From Calamus simplicifolius (Eukaryota; Streptophyta; Magnoliopsida; Arecales; Arecaceae), in assembly GCA_900491605.1 (NCBI GenBank), contig UESW01004569.1:1-64000 (forward strand): a stretch of 64,000 bases of DNA, in the 5' to 3' direction. Below are positions 12,584 to 22,287 of the stretch, one piece after another. Under the pieces are notes generated by a model. That model saw only the letters and a list, made by a program, of their open reading frames with translations, was not told the origin of the DNA and searched no databases. Position 1 is the first letter of the stretch, and every line of letters begins with the position of its first letter. The position numbers and the translations under genes are program-made.

Positions 12584-12916
12584 CAATGTTTTGAAAATTG
12601 GATTGGACAATGAACCGGCTTAATATTTAGGTCACAAGTTAATCGGTTCGACCGGATGAACCGGTTTAATCGGACCGAATAATATTATAATTAAATTTTA
12701 ATTTAATAATATAAAATAATAAAATATAAATATAATTCAAATGAAAAATTAAAAAAATCTAAAAACCGGGTTGGGTCGGTTGAAACCCGGCTGGTTCAAT
12801 GGATTTTTTAGTTTTTATTGGGTCATATAAAAGTCAACTTTAATAATAAAATTGGACCGGACTGATGACCGGTTTCCAGTTGGATCGGGCGTTCGGTCCG
12901 GGTTTTTAAAACACTG
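12584..12916. mobile_element. hAT-like MITE (333 bp), block A
   Basis: Inverted ends CAATGTTTTGAAAA and TTTTTAAAACACTG are bounded by 8-bp flanks that match at seven positions (GTGACGAG at 12576-12583, TTGACGAG at 12917-12924). CARTGTTTT ends and 8-bp duplications are hAT hallmarks. The inside is AT-rich with GGTTCGACCGGATGAACC motifs and no coding capacity. The block B copy (30718-31151) is longer because of an internal duplication. Insertion predates the A/B duplication. Confidence 0.78.
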
Positions 12917-13618
12917 TTGACGAGAGGAACGCAGAACGCACGCCCATCCAAACTACTATTTAGCATTCAGATAAGAAAGGATTTTGAAATGGAATCATTT
13001 AGATATATAAGACTACAGGCCTCTATCACATATCTCCTACCTTATCTAGACTCTTGATTTAAATCAAATTGGAGTCACCATATGATTTAAATTTTGAATT
13101 TTGGATCTTCTAATACCTTGTCAAGTGAGTTTTGAACCCACGTCCTTTTGAGCCCAAAACCTTAATCGAATAGCTTAGATCAACTGAATCATCTAAATTT
13201 GATGTCATGGTTGTCTCTTATTCGTTTTGGGTATTTAGCTTGAACATATCCAGATTGAATTTAACTTATTTGGCGCGCAATTAGGTTTGGTTCAAGAGGA
13301 TTAAACTGGATACCTGACCATAATATAAGGGGATTCAGAATTGAGCTGAATCAAAATGTTACACTTGTTCCAAGCATTAGTAATCAGACTTTGGCTGAGT
13401 TTGAACCTTAAATTCAACTCAATTATTAGTAATCGGATCTACTTGTCGAGCTCAAGACTTGAGATTGAATCAATTGGTGTCAACTAAGTATATTGATCTA
13501 GCTAAAGTATTAGATTTGACTCAATAAATGATTAGGAGCTAATAATCAAATTAGCATATTAATCCAAAATACTGCATTTGGCTCTTAATTGAATCCATAT
13601 AGTAAATTTAACCCAAGT

Positions 13619-15334
13619 TGTTGAGAAATTATTGAAACATAATTGCCCCAACTTTATTGATTTTGATGATTTTCAAAAGCCATGAGTACCTTAAAGAAAA
13701 CAATGTGTTTATTTATCAAAAACCTTGAGCTTATTCAAATTGAAAAGAAAGAACTATCAATGGTTATATCAAATGAGTTTTGAATCTATTAGAAAAAGAA
13801 GTTTCAAGTTCTATGCTTAAAAGGATTTCAAAAAGGAATTTTTACACATTATAATTCAATCGATGAATTCTTGGAACATGTCTTGAATCCATGATAAATG
13901 TCATATTTTATGTATTCAAGTCAAATTTATATTTTAAATTTAGTTGGGACAAGTTTTAAAGTCAATCAGAACATTTTCTGATTTTTGTATCGGTCCCGAG
14001 CCGACTCAGGGTTTCCGAGTCGACTCCCCAGATTGCCTGTTTTCTCGAGTCGACCCTTGGCTTTTCAAGAGTCGACCCCTGAATTCTTGCGAGCCGACTC
14101 CTATCGAGCCGACTCCGCTCAAACAATAGAACCCATATTTTTTGAGCACTTCTCGAGTCGACTCCCCATTTTCCTCGAGTCGACTCCCGACTTTCAGGAG
14201 CCGACACTTTAGTTTTCGCGAGTCGACCCTTCAATGTTTTAAAATGTTTCTATTTTTGGTAATTGACTTCGAGCCGACTCCCTCAGAGCTCGAGTCGACT
14301 CCGCGAAATCTGGGCGCGATTTTTAACGATGACACATCAGCCCCAACGGTAAGATTTTTGAATAACGGCTATTTTTTCTTGTCTCTAACGGATATATTTT
14401 TGCAGATTCTATAAATAGAGGAGCTTTTTTCAAATCAAAACAACCAGAGAAAATCAAAAAGAGAGAAAAAGTATCGTTTGAAAAGAGGGAAAAACAGAGC
14501 ATATTGGAAAAATCATTTAGCTCAAAGGAGAGTGATTCAAAAGGAGAGAAATTCAAGAGGAAGTTTCGTCTGCTCCTTTCCATCATTCCACAACAGTCAG
14601 AAGAAAATCCAAGTGCGTTTCAAAGGTCAAATCGGAAGATTTTCAAAAGAGGAAAAAGCTTCATCTCAACTCCAAAGTCTTCAACGGTCAAGAATCTAGC
14701 TGAGGCGTGATTCAACACTTCTAGAGGAGTTAAAGAGAAGAAGGGAGAAAGCCCAAGCATCTACCATCTGCAATACTATCAGGCTTTTCTAACCTTTTAA
14801 TATTTTGTACTTCATTTGTATATTTGCTCAAGGGGAGCACATTATTGTTCAAACTCTTCTATTCTATTTGTTTGCTGATTCAATCAGTGGATTGAATCAG
14901 TGGAGGTTGGTATACCTCGTTACAAGCCGGAGTGCTTGTGTTGGGTTAGTGTGAGCCCTAGAAAAACAACGTGTAGGGTTTTGTGCTGGTAAGCCCATGT
15001 TAAAACCAGCTGGGTTCGTTGTGTACCCGGTAAAACAACAAGTTTGAGTTGTGAGCTTGGAAAACAACTCGGCTGTAATCTAGAGAGATTATAGTGTGGA
15101 CCCAAGTGAATCTTGGGAGTGGACGTAGGTGCTGGTTGTGCCGAACCACTATAAAATTATCTTGTGTTTGCCGTGCCTTATTTTCTCTATCTCTATCTCT
15201 CTTTATTTGCTTGTGTATTAATTTTAGTTAGCCTCTCACTTGCACATCTTGCTAACTAATCAATTAAAGTTAAAAAGTCTTAAATTTTTAAGAACCCAAT
15301 TCACCCCCCCTCTTGGTTGCCATCTGGGCCAACA
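13619..15334 (+). mobile_element. Solo LTR of a large LTR retrotransposon (1716 bp)
   Basis: The segment begins TGTTGAGAAA and ends GGCCAACA, so it has TG...CA termini. It is flanked by the 5-bp duplication CAAGT (13614-13618 and 15335-15339). The matching site in block B (31864-31868) has CAAGT once and nothing between. A TATAAATA box lies at 14410-14417. About twelve copies of a GAGYCGACYC motif fall between 13,996 and 14,312. No internal coding region is present, so this is what remains after recombination between two LTRs. Size and layout resemble long copia (Sirevirus-type) LTRs, but without gag-pol the superfamily is an inference. Confidence 0.9.
14410..14417 (+). promoter_or_regulatory. 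TATA box in the solo LTR
   Basis: CTATAAATAG occurs once in the middle of the LTR, followed about 35-100 bp on by purine-rich DNA (14440-14530). This is where the U3-to-R transition of an LTR promoter is expected. Confidence 0.6.
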
Positions 15335-15449
15335 CAAGTGATGCTGCCGGTGTCATGTATTAGATCAGCTAGTCAGACCCATATACTAATCTGAATCCAA
15401 TTGTACGGTCAGATGAACAAATGACCAAATTGAGGTGTTGGATCAAACT

Positions 15450-15985
15450 CAATGTATAGATTGCAAACCTTACTGATGCTTTTGTTATGATCCAATATAA
15501 AATTTTTTTAATTGGTGTTCAAATCAGCATATTTCATGTTTTCCACGAAATTAATACATTTAGTGTTCAGGCTATAGACTTTACTTACCTTATTTGTTGT
15601 AGTTCAAATATGAAAATTTTTAGGTTGATGTCCAATCAACTTATGTTATAGTTTCCTCAAATACATTGCATCTAGCTTCCCAACTATAGGACCTAACTAT
15701 CTTTTTTTGTTAGAGTGGAAAGTTTTAAGTTGGTGCCCGAGTCAACCATTTAACAATTTTTTTAAAATGATGCCCTTAGAGTCCTCGTTATAGGCCCTAC
15801 TTGCCATTTTTGTCTAAATCCAAATATAAAAAGTTTCGGGTTAGTGCCCGAGTCAACCCATTTAATAGTTTCTTTGAAGATAATGCATTCGAAGTTTCAA
15901 CTACAAGCATTACTTGCCTTTTTGGTCATTGGTCAAATATGAAAAGTTTTGGATTTTGGTTCAAGCTAACCAAATTTCGCAAGTG
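15450..15985. repeat. Degenerate tandem repeat of about 110 bp, four to five units
   Basis: Successive units repeat the same order: an ATACATT or ATGCATT start, CTATAGG or CTACAAG, TTACTTGCC, TTTTGT, AATATGAAAAGTTT, then GTTGGTGCCCGAGTCAACC and CATTTAA. Units begin near 15,545, 15,655, 15,770 and 15,880. The block B counterpart is at about 32,020-32,525. It may be a diverged satellite; I see no coding sequence. Confidence 0.65.
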
Positions 15986-16205
15986 ATGTGCCTTACATCA
16001 TGTGGCTTATTGATGTTTTGAGGTAATGAATAAAATAACCTCAAACACCTACAATTAGATTGAACCAAAAGGAAACCCTACTTCCAAATCGAGTTAGTAA
16101 ATAATATTCAAATTTTATTAAAACCAATAGCATTCTCACAATTATTTATATCGAGGTAAGTCATATATATGGCATCCTCGTACATAGCTATATAGCTATT
16201 ATTAT

Positions 16206-16572
16206 CTAACCGATATGTGGAGTTTGCACAACGATGCCATCCTTGTTTATCCAAACCACACCCTGTTGCATTGAAAATCATGAGTGACTATCGACCCCGC
16301 ATCACAAGAATGGCATGAACTGTAGGATTCTCTGCGTCGATTATTTGTTTTGCTTTTGTCCCCATCATTCCTACTAACTCTGGCCACCAGTACTTACCTT
16401 CATACATGAACACAACCAAAACCAAGTTAGAGCATCTATTTCAAACAAGATTAATTCTAGAAAAAAGAAAGAAATAAAGAAGAGAGATAAAGATTTATAT
16501 CTCTCCATATTGTCAATTCAAACACAACTACAGTTATTTCTAGCATGCTTTGACCTTACCTTGGCATTCAAT
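16206..16572 (-). pseudogene. Potato inhibitor I family gene #2, copy A (start lost, two frameshifts)
   Basis: Exon 1 (16560-16572) and exon 2 (16206-16397) are collinear with the intact gene at 32745-33114. Three differences break it. The start codon reads ATT instead of ATG at 16570-16572. One base is missing near 16,254 in a C run. Another is missing near 16,296. The two deletions lie in the part coding for the inhibitory loop and the strand after it. Splice-site dinucleotides are intact. Two of the three changes are single C losses in short runs, so sequence quality matters, but the start-codon change is a substitution. Confidence 0.85.
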
Positions 16573-16639
16573 AATGTCAATTCAAACACAACTATGAATT
16601 TTAAAAGTAGATATATATACACACATATGCATGTATAGT

Positions 16640-17030
16640 ATATAAATATGGATTCGGATATTGATATAGATGGATAGATATGGATATGGATATGGATATG
16701 GATATAGATTTGGCAATATAAAACATCCAAGTAAAGACATGCTACCTGATGACCCAAGGTTAATTAATGCTTTTAAATTAGGAATGGTCAATTGGCGTAA
16801 AACCTAGGTCAACCTGCTAAGGGTTTTTAGATTGGATTCGGATATTGATATAGATATGGATAGATATGGATGGATATGGATATGGATATGTATAGATTTG
16901 GCAAATATAAAAACATCCAAGTAAAGATATGCTACTTGATGACCTAAGGTTAATTAATGCTTTAAATTAGGAATGGTCAATTGGCGTAAAACCTAGGTCA
17001 ACCTGCTAAGGGTTTTTAGATTGGATCTAA
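16640..17030. repeat. ATGGAT hexanucleotide arrays inside a tandem pair of about 185 bp
   Basis: Two consecutive units each carry (GGATAT)n, then ATTTGGCAAATATAAAAC, CATCCAAGTAAAGA, GGTTAATTAATGC and CCTAGGTCAACCTGC. They begin near 16,652 and 16,834. Block B has the same pair (about 33,195 and 33,380) with different hexanucleotide counts. Short ORFs here are simple-repeat artefacts. Confidence 0.85.
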
Positions 17031-17659
17031 TGGTCCAATCAACCACCATGGGTCTAGGTTGATCAGTTGTTACAAAGAGTCTAAGATCATTGCCCATGGA
17101 GGGCTGATCCACTACATTTTGTGGCAATCTAGTGGTTGACTGGTCATCCATTAGTGGCCAAGTGACTAGGGTTCTGACAGTCGAATGATTGAATCCAATC
17201 GACCCTTGGACTATTATTTTAGAACCCAACGATTACAAAATTGGGATTTCTATAATTAGGGACACTCAATCTGTTTTTAGCATGAAAAATAGATCAAGAA
17301 CAATGAAATACTTAAGAAAATATTATTCTTGAGTCTTTAATTGCATATCTTTTCCACCAAGTTTAGTACTTCACTAGAAAATTTCATTCATTGGGAGTGA
17401 TCCTTGTTTCTCACAACCTCAAAATTATGGTTGAGCTTGGTGTAAGCTTATGAGGACTCTTCCTAGCCCGACAAAAGAAAGTAGTATACTGTTTGATCAT
17501 CACCCATTTGAACAGAATTGGCACAATAAAATTCCTAAGAAAGAGTTTTGCTGAGTGAATGTAAGTAAGGAATAATGGTCTTGCTAAGTGGATTAAGTAA
17601 GGAGTGCCGGTCTTGCTAAGTGGATATAGGTAAGGAATACCAAACCACTTCAAAATTTT

Positions 17660-18030
17660 TTTATATCTTCATATACTTTGTCATTCGGCTTGGGCGGGCA
17701 TCACTTATGCTATTAGCAGCCTTTGAGCCAGACGGCTATATTGAGTGTGATTCTGCTACAGTCGTTAATTGGATCAGACCGGATGCTGAGGATCGTTCTC
17801 CAGTCAATCCTCTTATCCACGATGTCAGATCAGCACTCAGCTGGTTGATGAGGTTTACTGCCATCATGTTTATAGAGAAGCCAATTCCGCTGCTGATTGG
17901 GTGGCTTCATCCGTTGCTCATCATACGGGAATCTGGTCTTGGACCACTGGAGATTTCTGTCCCTTCTGTTTTACGTTTGATTTACTTTCTGATATCATGG
18001 ATTTGACTCATACCCCAATGGTATGATCGC
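17660..18030 (+). pseudogene. Old LINE 3' end (RNase H domain remnant), block A
   Basis: The translation in mixed frames keeps VIxCDSATVVNWIR, REANSAADWVASSVAHHTG and the terminal WSWTTGDFCPFC. These match the C-terminal RNase H of the complete LINE at 25183-29779. Everything 5' of that is missing and the frames are broken. It ends at a long TA-rich microsatellite where a poly(A) tail would be. It is also in block B, so it predates the duplication. Confidence 0.85.
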
Positions 18031-18039
18031 CCGTCTATA

Positions 18040-18041
<2 letters not shown>

Positions 18042-18090
<49 letters not shown>

Positions 18091-18197
18091 TATGTATGTA
18101 TGTATATATGTATGTATGTATATATGTATATATGTATATATTATGTAATATGTTATATATATATGTATGTATATGTATGTATATATATATATATATC
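18042..18197. repeat. (TA)n/(GTAT)n microsatellite, about 155 bp
   Basis: Pure TA repeats mixed with TATGTATG interruptions follow the LINE remnant directly. The block B equivalent is only about 27 bp of TA (34602-34628). Confidence 0.95.
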
Positions 18198-18699
18198 ACA
18201 CACTTTCTCATTTAAATTTTTGCAATAGCTTCTACTTTTTACATTTAGATTTTTGCAATAGCTTCTACCAGACCAGATTCATCCCTCCTCGCCCGATCCC
18301 TTCTTAGGTTTCTCTTGGGCCAACATTTAATGTATCATGAATAGGTATTTTGGCCTTTAAAATGTCATCAAATGTTTATAGTAGTTCCATTTGAGGGTGT
18401 GCATCAAAATGCACCAATAAGCAACATATTAATAGAATTGAGCAAAAGAAATAGATATTCTTTTATTGAAGAGTGAGAAGACATGATTGGAGATGATGTT
18501 GCTAGGCAATAATTAGTATCCAATTATAGAGAGTTCCCTTAGAAAAGCGGGTAATTTCTATGAGAATTAGTGTCCTAGTCATGGACAAGCAAACCTGCTA
18601 GTAAATCATGTTTCCACTGAATCTGGGTTGTGCAACATATCAGCTCTAATACTTGTTGAATCTGAACTAAAAATCAGCCACCAAAGGAAAAATAAGGTA

Positions 18700-19145
18700 G
18701 TCACCTAATCCCATGCAAGAGAGAGAATAATCCCCAAGAGAGAGGATGCCTCGAAGAGAGAAATATGGGGCATAAGTTAGAGAGAGAGGAACATCTAGAG
18801 AGATAAAGAGGCATCTAACTTCACACCCTCTCCTTTTCTTAGAGAGAGGTTGTACGCTAGGAGAGAGAAAAGGGAATGTGGTAGCTAGAGAGAGAAAATG
18901 CTGCTTTCTTGGGATTTACATGTCCCACTTGTAGGAGAGAGAGGATGCCTAGATGACAGAGAAACAAAATCACATGGAGAAAGAGGACGCACTAGAGAAA
19001 GAAATAGCACCCATCATCTAGAGAGAGAAAGTGCACACCTAGAGAGATTGCATGAGGGAGAGAGAGAAGATGCCTTCCTAGGGTTTCTCACATCTCGAGA
19101 GAGAGAATGGATGATGGCTAGGGTGAGGAAAGAGAAAGAACCACT
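18700..19145. repeat. GA-rich degenerate repeat
   Basis: Dozens of GAGAGAGA blocks spaced by short unique words (GATGCCT, CACCTAGAGAG, GCATGAG). The copy in block B is at about 35,150-35,580 and a related stretch is at 50,530-50,740. An ORF across it in one frame is rich in E, R and H and is explained by the repeat. No gene is supported. Confidence 0.7.
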
Positions 19146-19189
19146 TTTTTTTAAAAAAAATCTTTGTATTTCTTACACAAATTCTAGGG

Positions 19190-20838
19190 TTTAGAGTTTA
19201 AATACATGGCTAAGTTGGCTTGATCCTAACTCAAAAAACCCTTACAGCTAACCTGATGAGATTAAGTTAACCCTAAGCTTATGTACATTCATGCATTAAT
19301 CTCAAAACCTTTGGACTTACACCCAGCCCAACACAAGTTAGCCCCCTCAAAGCCCATAGCCCAATATGGACCTTAAGATAATCTAGAGCCCAAAACAACT
19401 TTAGAATCCTTCTTGATGCCACATGAAGTATGGACCTTAGCCTTTCCATATTCTTTTGGGCCTTGGAAGCGCCACACCAGGTCCAACATTTTGATTTTTA
19501 TCTAATCATGTCAATCTAGAGTAATGAGATGGAAAATATAATTACATTGCCTTTTAAGATTATCTAGATAATTTTCACATGATATTGCTTGTCGTGTTTG
19601 ATAGAAATAATTAAATTTTTACATATTTAGTTAGTCCTAGGCTCATATAAAAAAAGTAAGGTTGATATTAATATATAATATAATATGTTAATCAATAGTA
19701 TTACAATATTTCATAATATTATATATAATACTATTGTATCTATAATACTATATCTAACATCATAAATATTATTATATTATATATCATACTACGAAACTCT
19801 AGTATACAATCATTAGATCGTTATTATCATACGTTATTTTAGCATAGAATAATATAGATTAGAAGGGCAAACTAATTCATTTTGTAGAAAGACAACTTTA
19901 TCCTCTATTTAGCCTTAAGTTGCCCAAGGATCATTTCTAATTCTTGGTCAATATCAAAAGATTAAATTAAAATAAGGGCATGTTTGGAGCTGGAGATACA
20001 TATAACTCTACTTGCAGATGAATGGGAGTCTATTAATTTACTTACAATTGCTAGATAACTCTAGGTCAAGCCACATTGTCACAAATCAATCCATGACTAA
20101 ACGGATTGCTTAATGACCTATTATCTCAAGTCATTCATGCCCTGGCCCTCCTGATTGTAACCCCCATTCTATGACTCCTCTCCTTCCTCCTTCTTAGTAC
20201 ACATCCTCTCCCCCACTCCTCCCCATACTCCTTACCTCCTCTATCAATCCCCCATTATATCCTTCCTCACCTTTTCTACTCCTTCCTCTCTCCTTCGTCC
20301 TCTCACTTGATTGTTTAAACTTTTTCCCTACTCTTGGCTCTATGATCATACCATCGGCGACTTTTTTGAATCTGTTTATCCTCCATTGCTCTACCACATA
20401 TCCTCTCTTGCTCTTCCCTTTGAAATTCCATCATTGATGGCTTCTTCCTTCATCACTATTCTCTCTACTACTTTTGCAAACCTTTTTCCCTCTTCTCCAA
20501 ATTGTTAACCCACTACTATGCCTCTTCTATTGCTCTACAATCTATCCTCCTCACCAAAATTTTCCTTGTTAGTAATTCTTGAAGGTTGGTTTTTGACTTC
20601 TTAGCAAAGGTGTTCATTTGCAAGAAATTTTTTTGAGCAAAAGCTTAGTTCAATCTTTTTCTTAAATAAATTTCATCCGTTGATCTGTTATGCTAAAAAC
20701 CAGCATTGCAATAATCAAATTTTATTCAATGAATAATATTGTTACATATATTGATGAAAGTATATATATGAGATCTTCTCACAGATTTTAGTTGCCACCT
20801 TTATTTTATATAATACAAAGCAATATAGCAGTAACCAT
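19190..20838. other. Gene-free AT-rich DNA upstream of the PI-1 #3 remnant side
   Basis: Holds no supported gene. It has an AT-only stretch near 19,650-19,860 with ATAATATTAT motifs and a pyrimidine-rich stretch (CTCCTTCCTC) at 20,160-20,320. It is collinear with about 35,640-37,285 in block B, with many small indels. Confidence 0.55.
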
Positions 20839-20884
20839 CTAACCAATCTACGGAACTTCTGAAACAACGTTGTCTTAGTACGAA
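20839..20884 (-). pseudogene. PI-1 #3 remnant at the end of block A
   Basis: Only the last 46 bp of the gene are left: the codons matching the C-terminal VVSEVP segment and the stop-codon region. The sequence then leaves homology at GTACGAA. The block B counterpart (37286-37412) continues through the rest of exon 2. Block A therefore ends inside this gene. Confidence 0.65.
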
Positions 20885-21073
20885 TTAAAAAATGTATTTT
20901 AGTCGAACCCACTTGAACATCTTTTTCTTCTCTAGCCCAAATGTTATGGATCTATTTGGTATTTCTCTTTCTTTTTGTCTTTTGTTTTAAAAAGTCTAGG
21001 AAGAAAATGTATTAGAATAACACAGGTATTATGAAGCTCTTTTTTCTTAATTATTTGAAAATTCTTTAGAGCT
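20885..21073. other. Spacer between blocks A and B
   Basis: About 190 bp with no match elsewhere in the window. It joins the broken end of PI-1 #3 (A) to the first base of block B. It contains pyrimidine-rich CTTTCTTTTTGTC sequence and no ORF of note. The junction should show how the duplication formed; I see no long shared sequence at its edges. Confidence 0.55.
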
Positions 21074-21848
21074 TTGGAGACAAACAAAATTTGAAACTCC
21101 ATGTGAAATTTCATTAGTTTATGGTAGAAATACATATACAACAAATATGACTAAAAAAGCTCTAATGAAATATTAAAAGAAAATATTCAAAATATGATAA
21201 AAATGACAATAGATACAATTACTTATCAAATGAGAATTCCATCAATTACTTATTAAATGAAAATTCCTTGAGGCAATGCTATATATTTAGCAACTTGAGC
21301 CATCCACAATCCATTAGCAACTCCCAAGTATGGTTTACATCTCAAATGAGAGCTTAGATTATACCATTTATCCAAATCTCAGCCCTTATTATCTTACTAA
21401 TGAGATTTCCTTTAGGAATGGAAATGGACCAATCCAATGTCCTACCAACAACATATAATCACTTGATCAGTTGGAATGCAAATGTTAGTTTGGATGACCA
21501 AGGGTCTTACTTCCTCTATCATGATTACCATAAATAAGATGCCACACTATACCTTTAAAAAAGATTGGCAATTAATTTGAGATTTTATGGAAAAATAACT
21601 CCTATCATTCATATGATCTCGTAAATCCATCACCTTCCACCTTAGTTTTTCATACATTCCCATTCAAGTGAGGGATAGTTTCATTGACCATCAAAATTCC
21701 AAATATATATATATATCTTTAAATTTTATTCAAATGAATAGTATTCTCATAATTATTTCATATTAATATAAGTCAAATTGGTGACATCTTCACATATGCT
21801 AGCTGCCACCTTTATTCGATACATGCAAAGCTACATAGCAATCACCAT

Positions 21849-22220
21849 CTAACCAATTTTAGGAACTTCTACAACGATGCCATCCTTGTTTACCCAAACC
21901 CACACCCTGTCACATCGAAAGCTCTTATCGACGGGTGTTCCCTCCAGCACAATAATAGCATCAACTGCTGGATTCTCTGCTTCAATTGTAGTTTCTGCCT
22001 TTGTCCCCTCCACTCCCACCAACTCTGGCCATGAGCTCTTTCCTTCTTACACAAAATCAAATCTAAAGTTAGAGGAATTATTTCAAATAAGATTAATTCC
22101 GAGAAAGAAAGAAAGAAAGAAGGAAGGAAGGAAGAGAAATAAAAGTTTATCTCTTCATTATGAAAATTCGAAGCACATCTACAATTTGTAGCATGCTTAG
22201 ACCTTACCTGTGCATTCCAT
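21849..22220 (-). CDS. Potato inhibitor I family serine-protease inhibitor #1 (intact)
   Basis: Two exons: 22208-22220 (ATG plus three codons and one base) and 21849-22042. The 165-bp intron has GTAAGG at its start and AAG at its end. The predicted protein is 68 residues with no signal peptide, the usual size for cytosolic members. It starts MECTGKSSWPELVG, the typical N-terminus, and ends with RCDRVWVWVNKDGIVVEVP. Aligned with barley CI-2 and eglin c, the loop TPVDKSF puts Lys at P1 and Ser at P1', which predicts trypsin-like targets. Family role: tight-binding inhibition of digestive or pathogen serine proteases, often wound-induced. The TATA box is at 22278-22287. The acceptor one codon earlier (extra Glu) is a less likely alternative. 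Confidence 0.9.
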
Positions 22221-22277
22221 TTTGTTTGTTTCTATCGTGATCTTCTTAATTGAGCTTGAGGAGGTTAAGAAAGTTGG

Positions 22278-22287
22278 TATTTATAAG
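22278..22287 (-). promoter_or_regulatory. TATA box of PI-1 #1, copy B
   Basis: Minus-strand CTTATAAATA lies 58 bp upstream of the ATG. It is the only good TATA match in the proximal region and is conserved between both copies of gene #1. Confidence 0.65.

Larger units (their letters stand above)
2280..20884. repeat. Block A, first copy of a large direct duplication
   Basis: From TTGGAGACAAAC at 2280 to GTACGAA at 20884 the sequence is near-identical and collinear with 21074-37331. Differences are scattered substitutions, short indels and whole mobile-element insertions. Block A alone has the copia element at 7218-12278 and the solo LTR at 13619-15334. It lacks the LINE found in block B. Block A holds PI-1 #1 and #2, both disrupted, and a remnant of #3 at its right edge. 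A recent tandem duplication is the simplest reading; two haplotypes joined by assembly is the main alternative. Confidence 0.93.

Noticed and set aside
16518..16791. ORFs rich in Ile, His, Tyr and Pro (also 33060-33337)
   Set aside because: Readings of the ATGGAT hexanucleotide array.
18898..19194. 98-codon ORF rich in Glu, Arg and His
   Set aside because: Produced by the GA-rich repeat; not kept in frame in block B.
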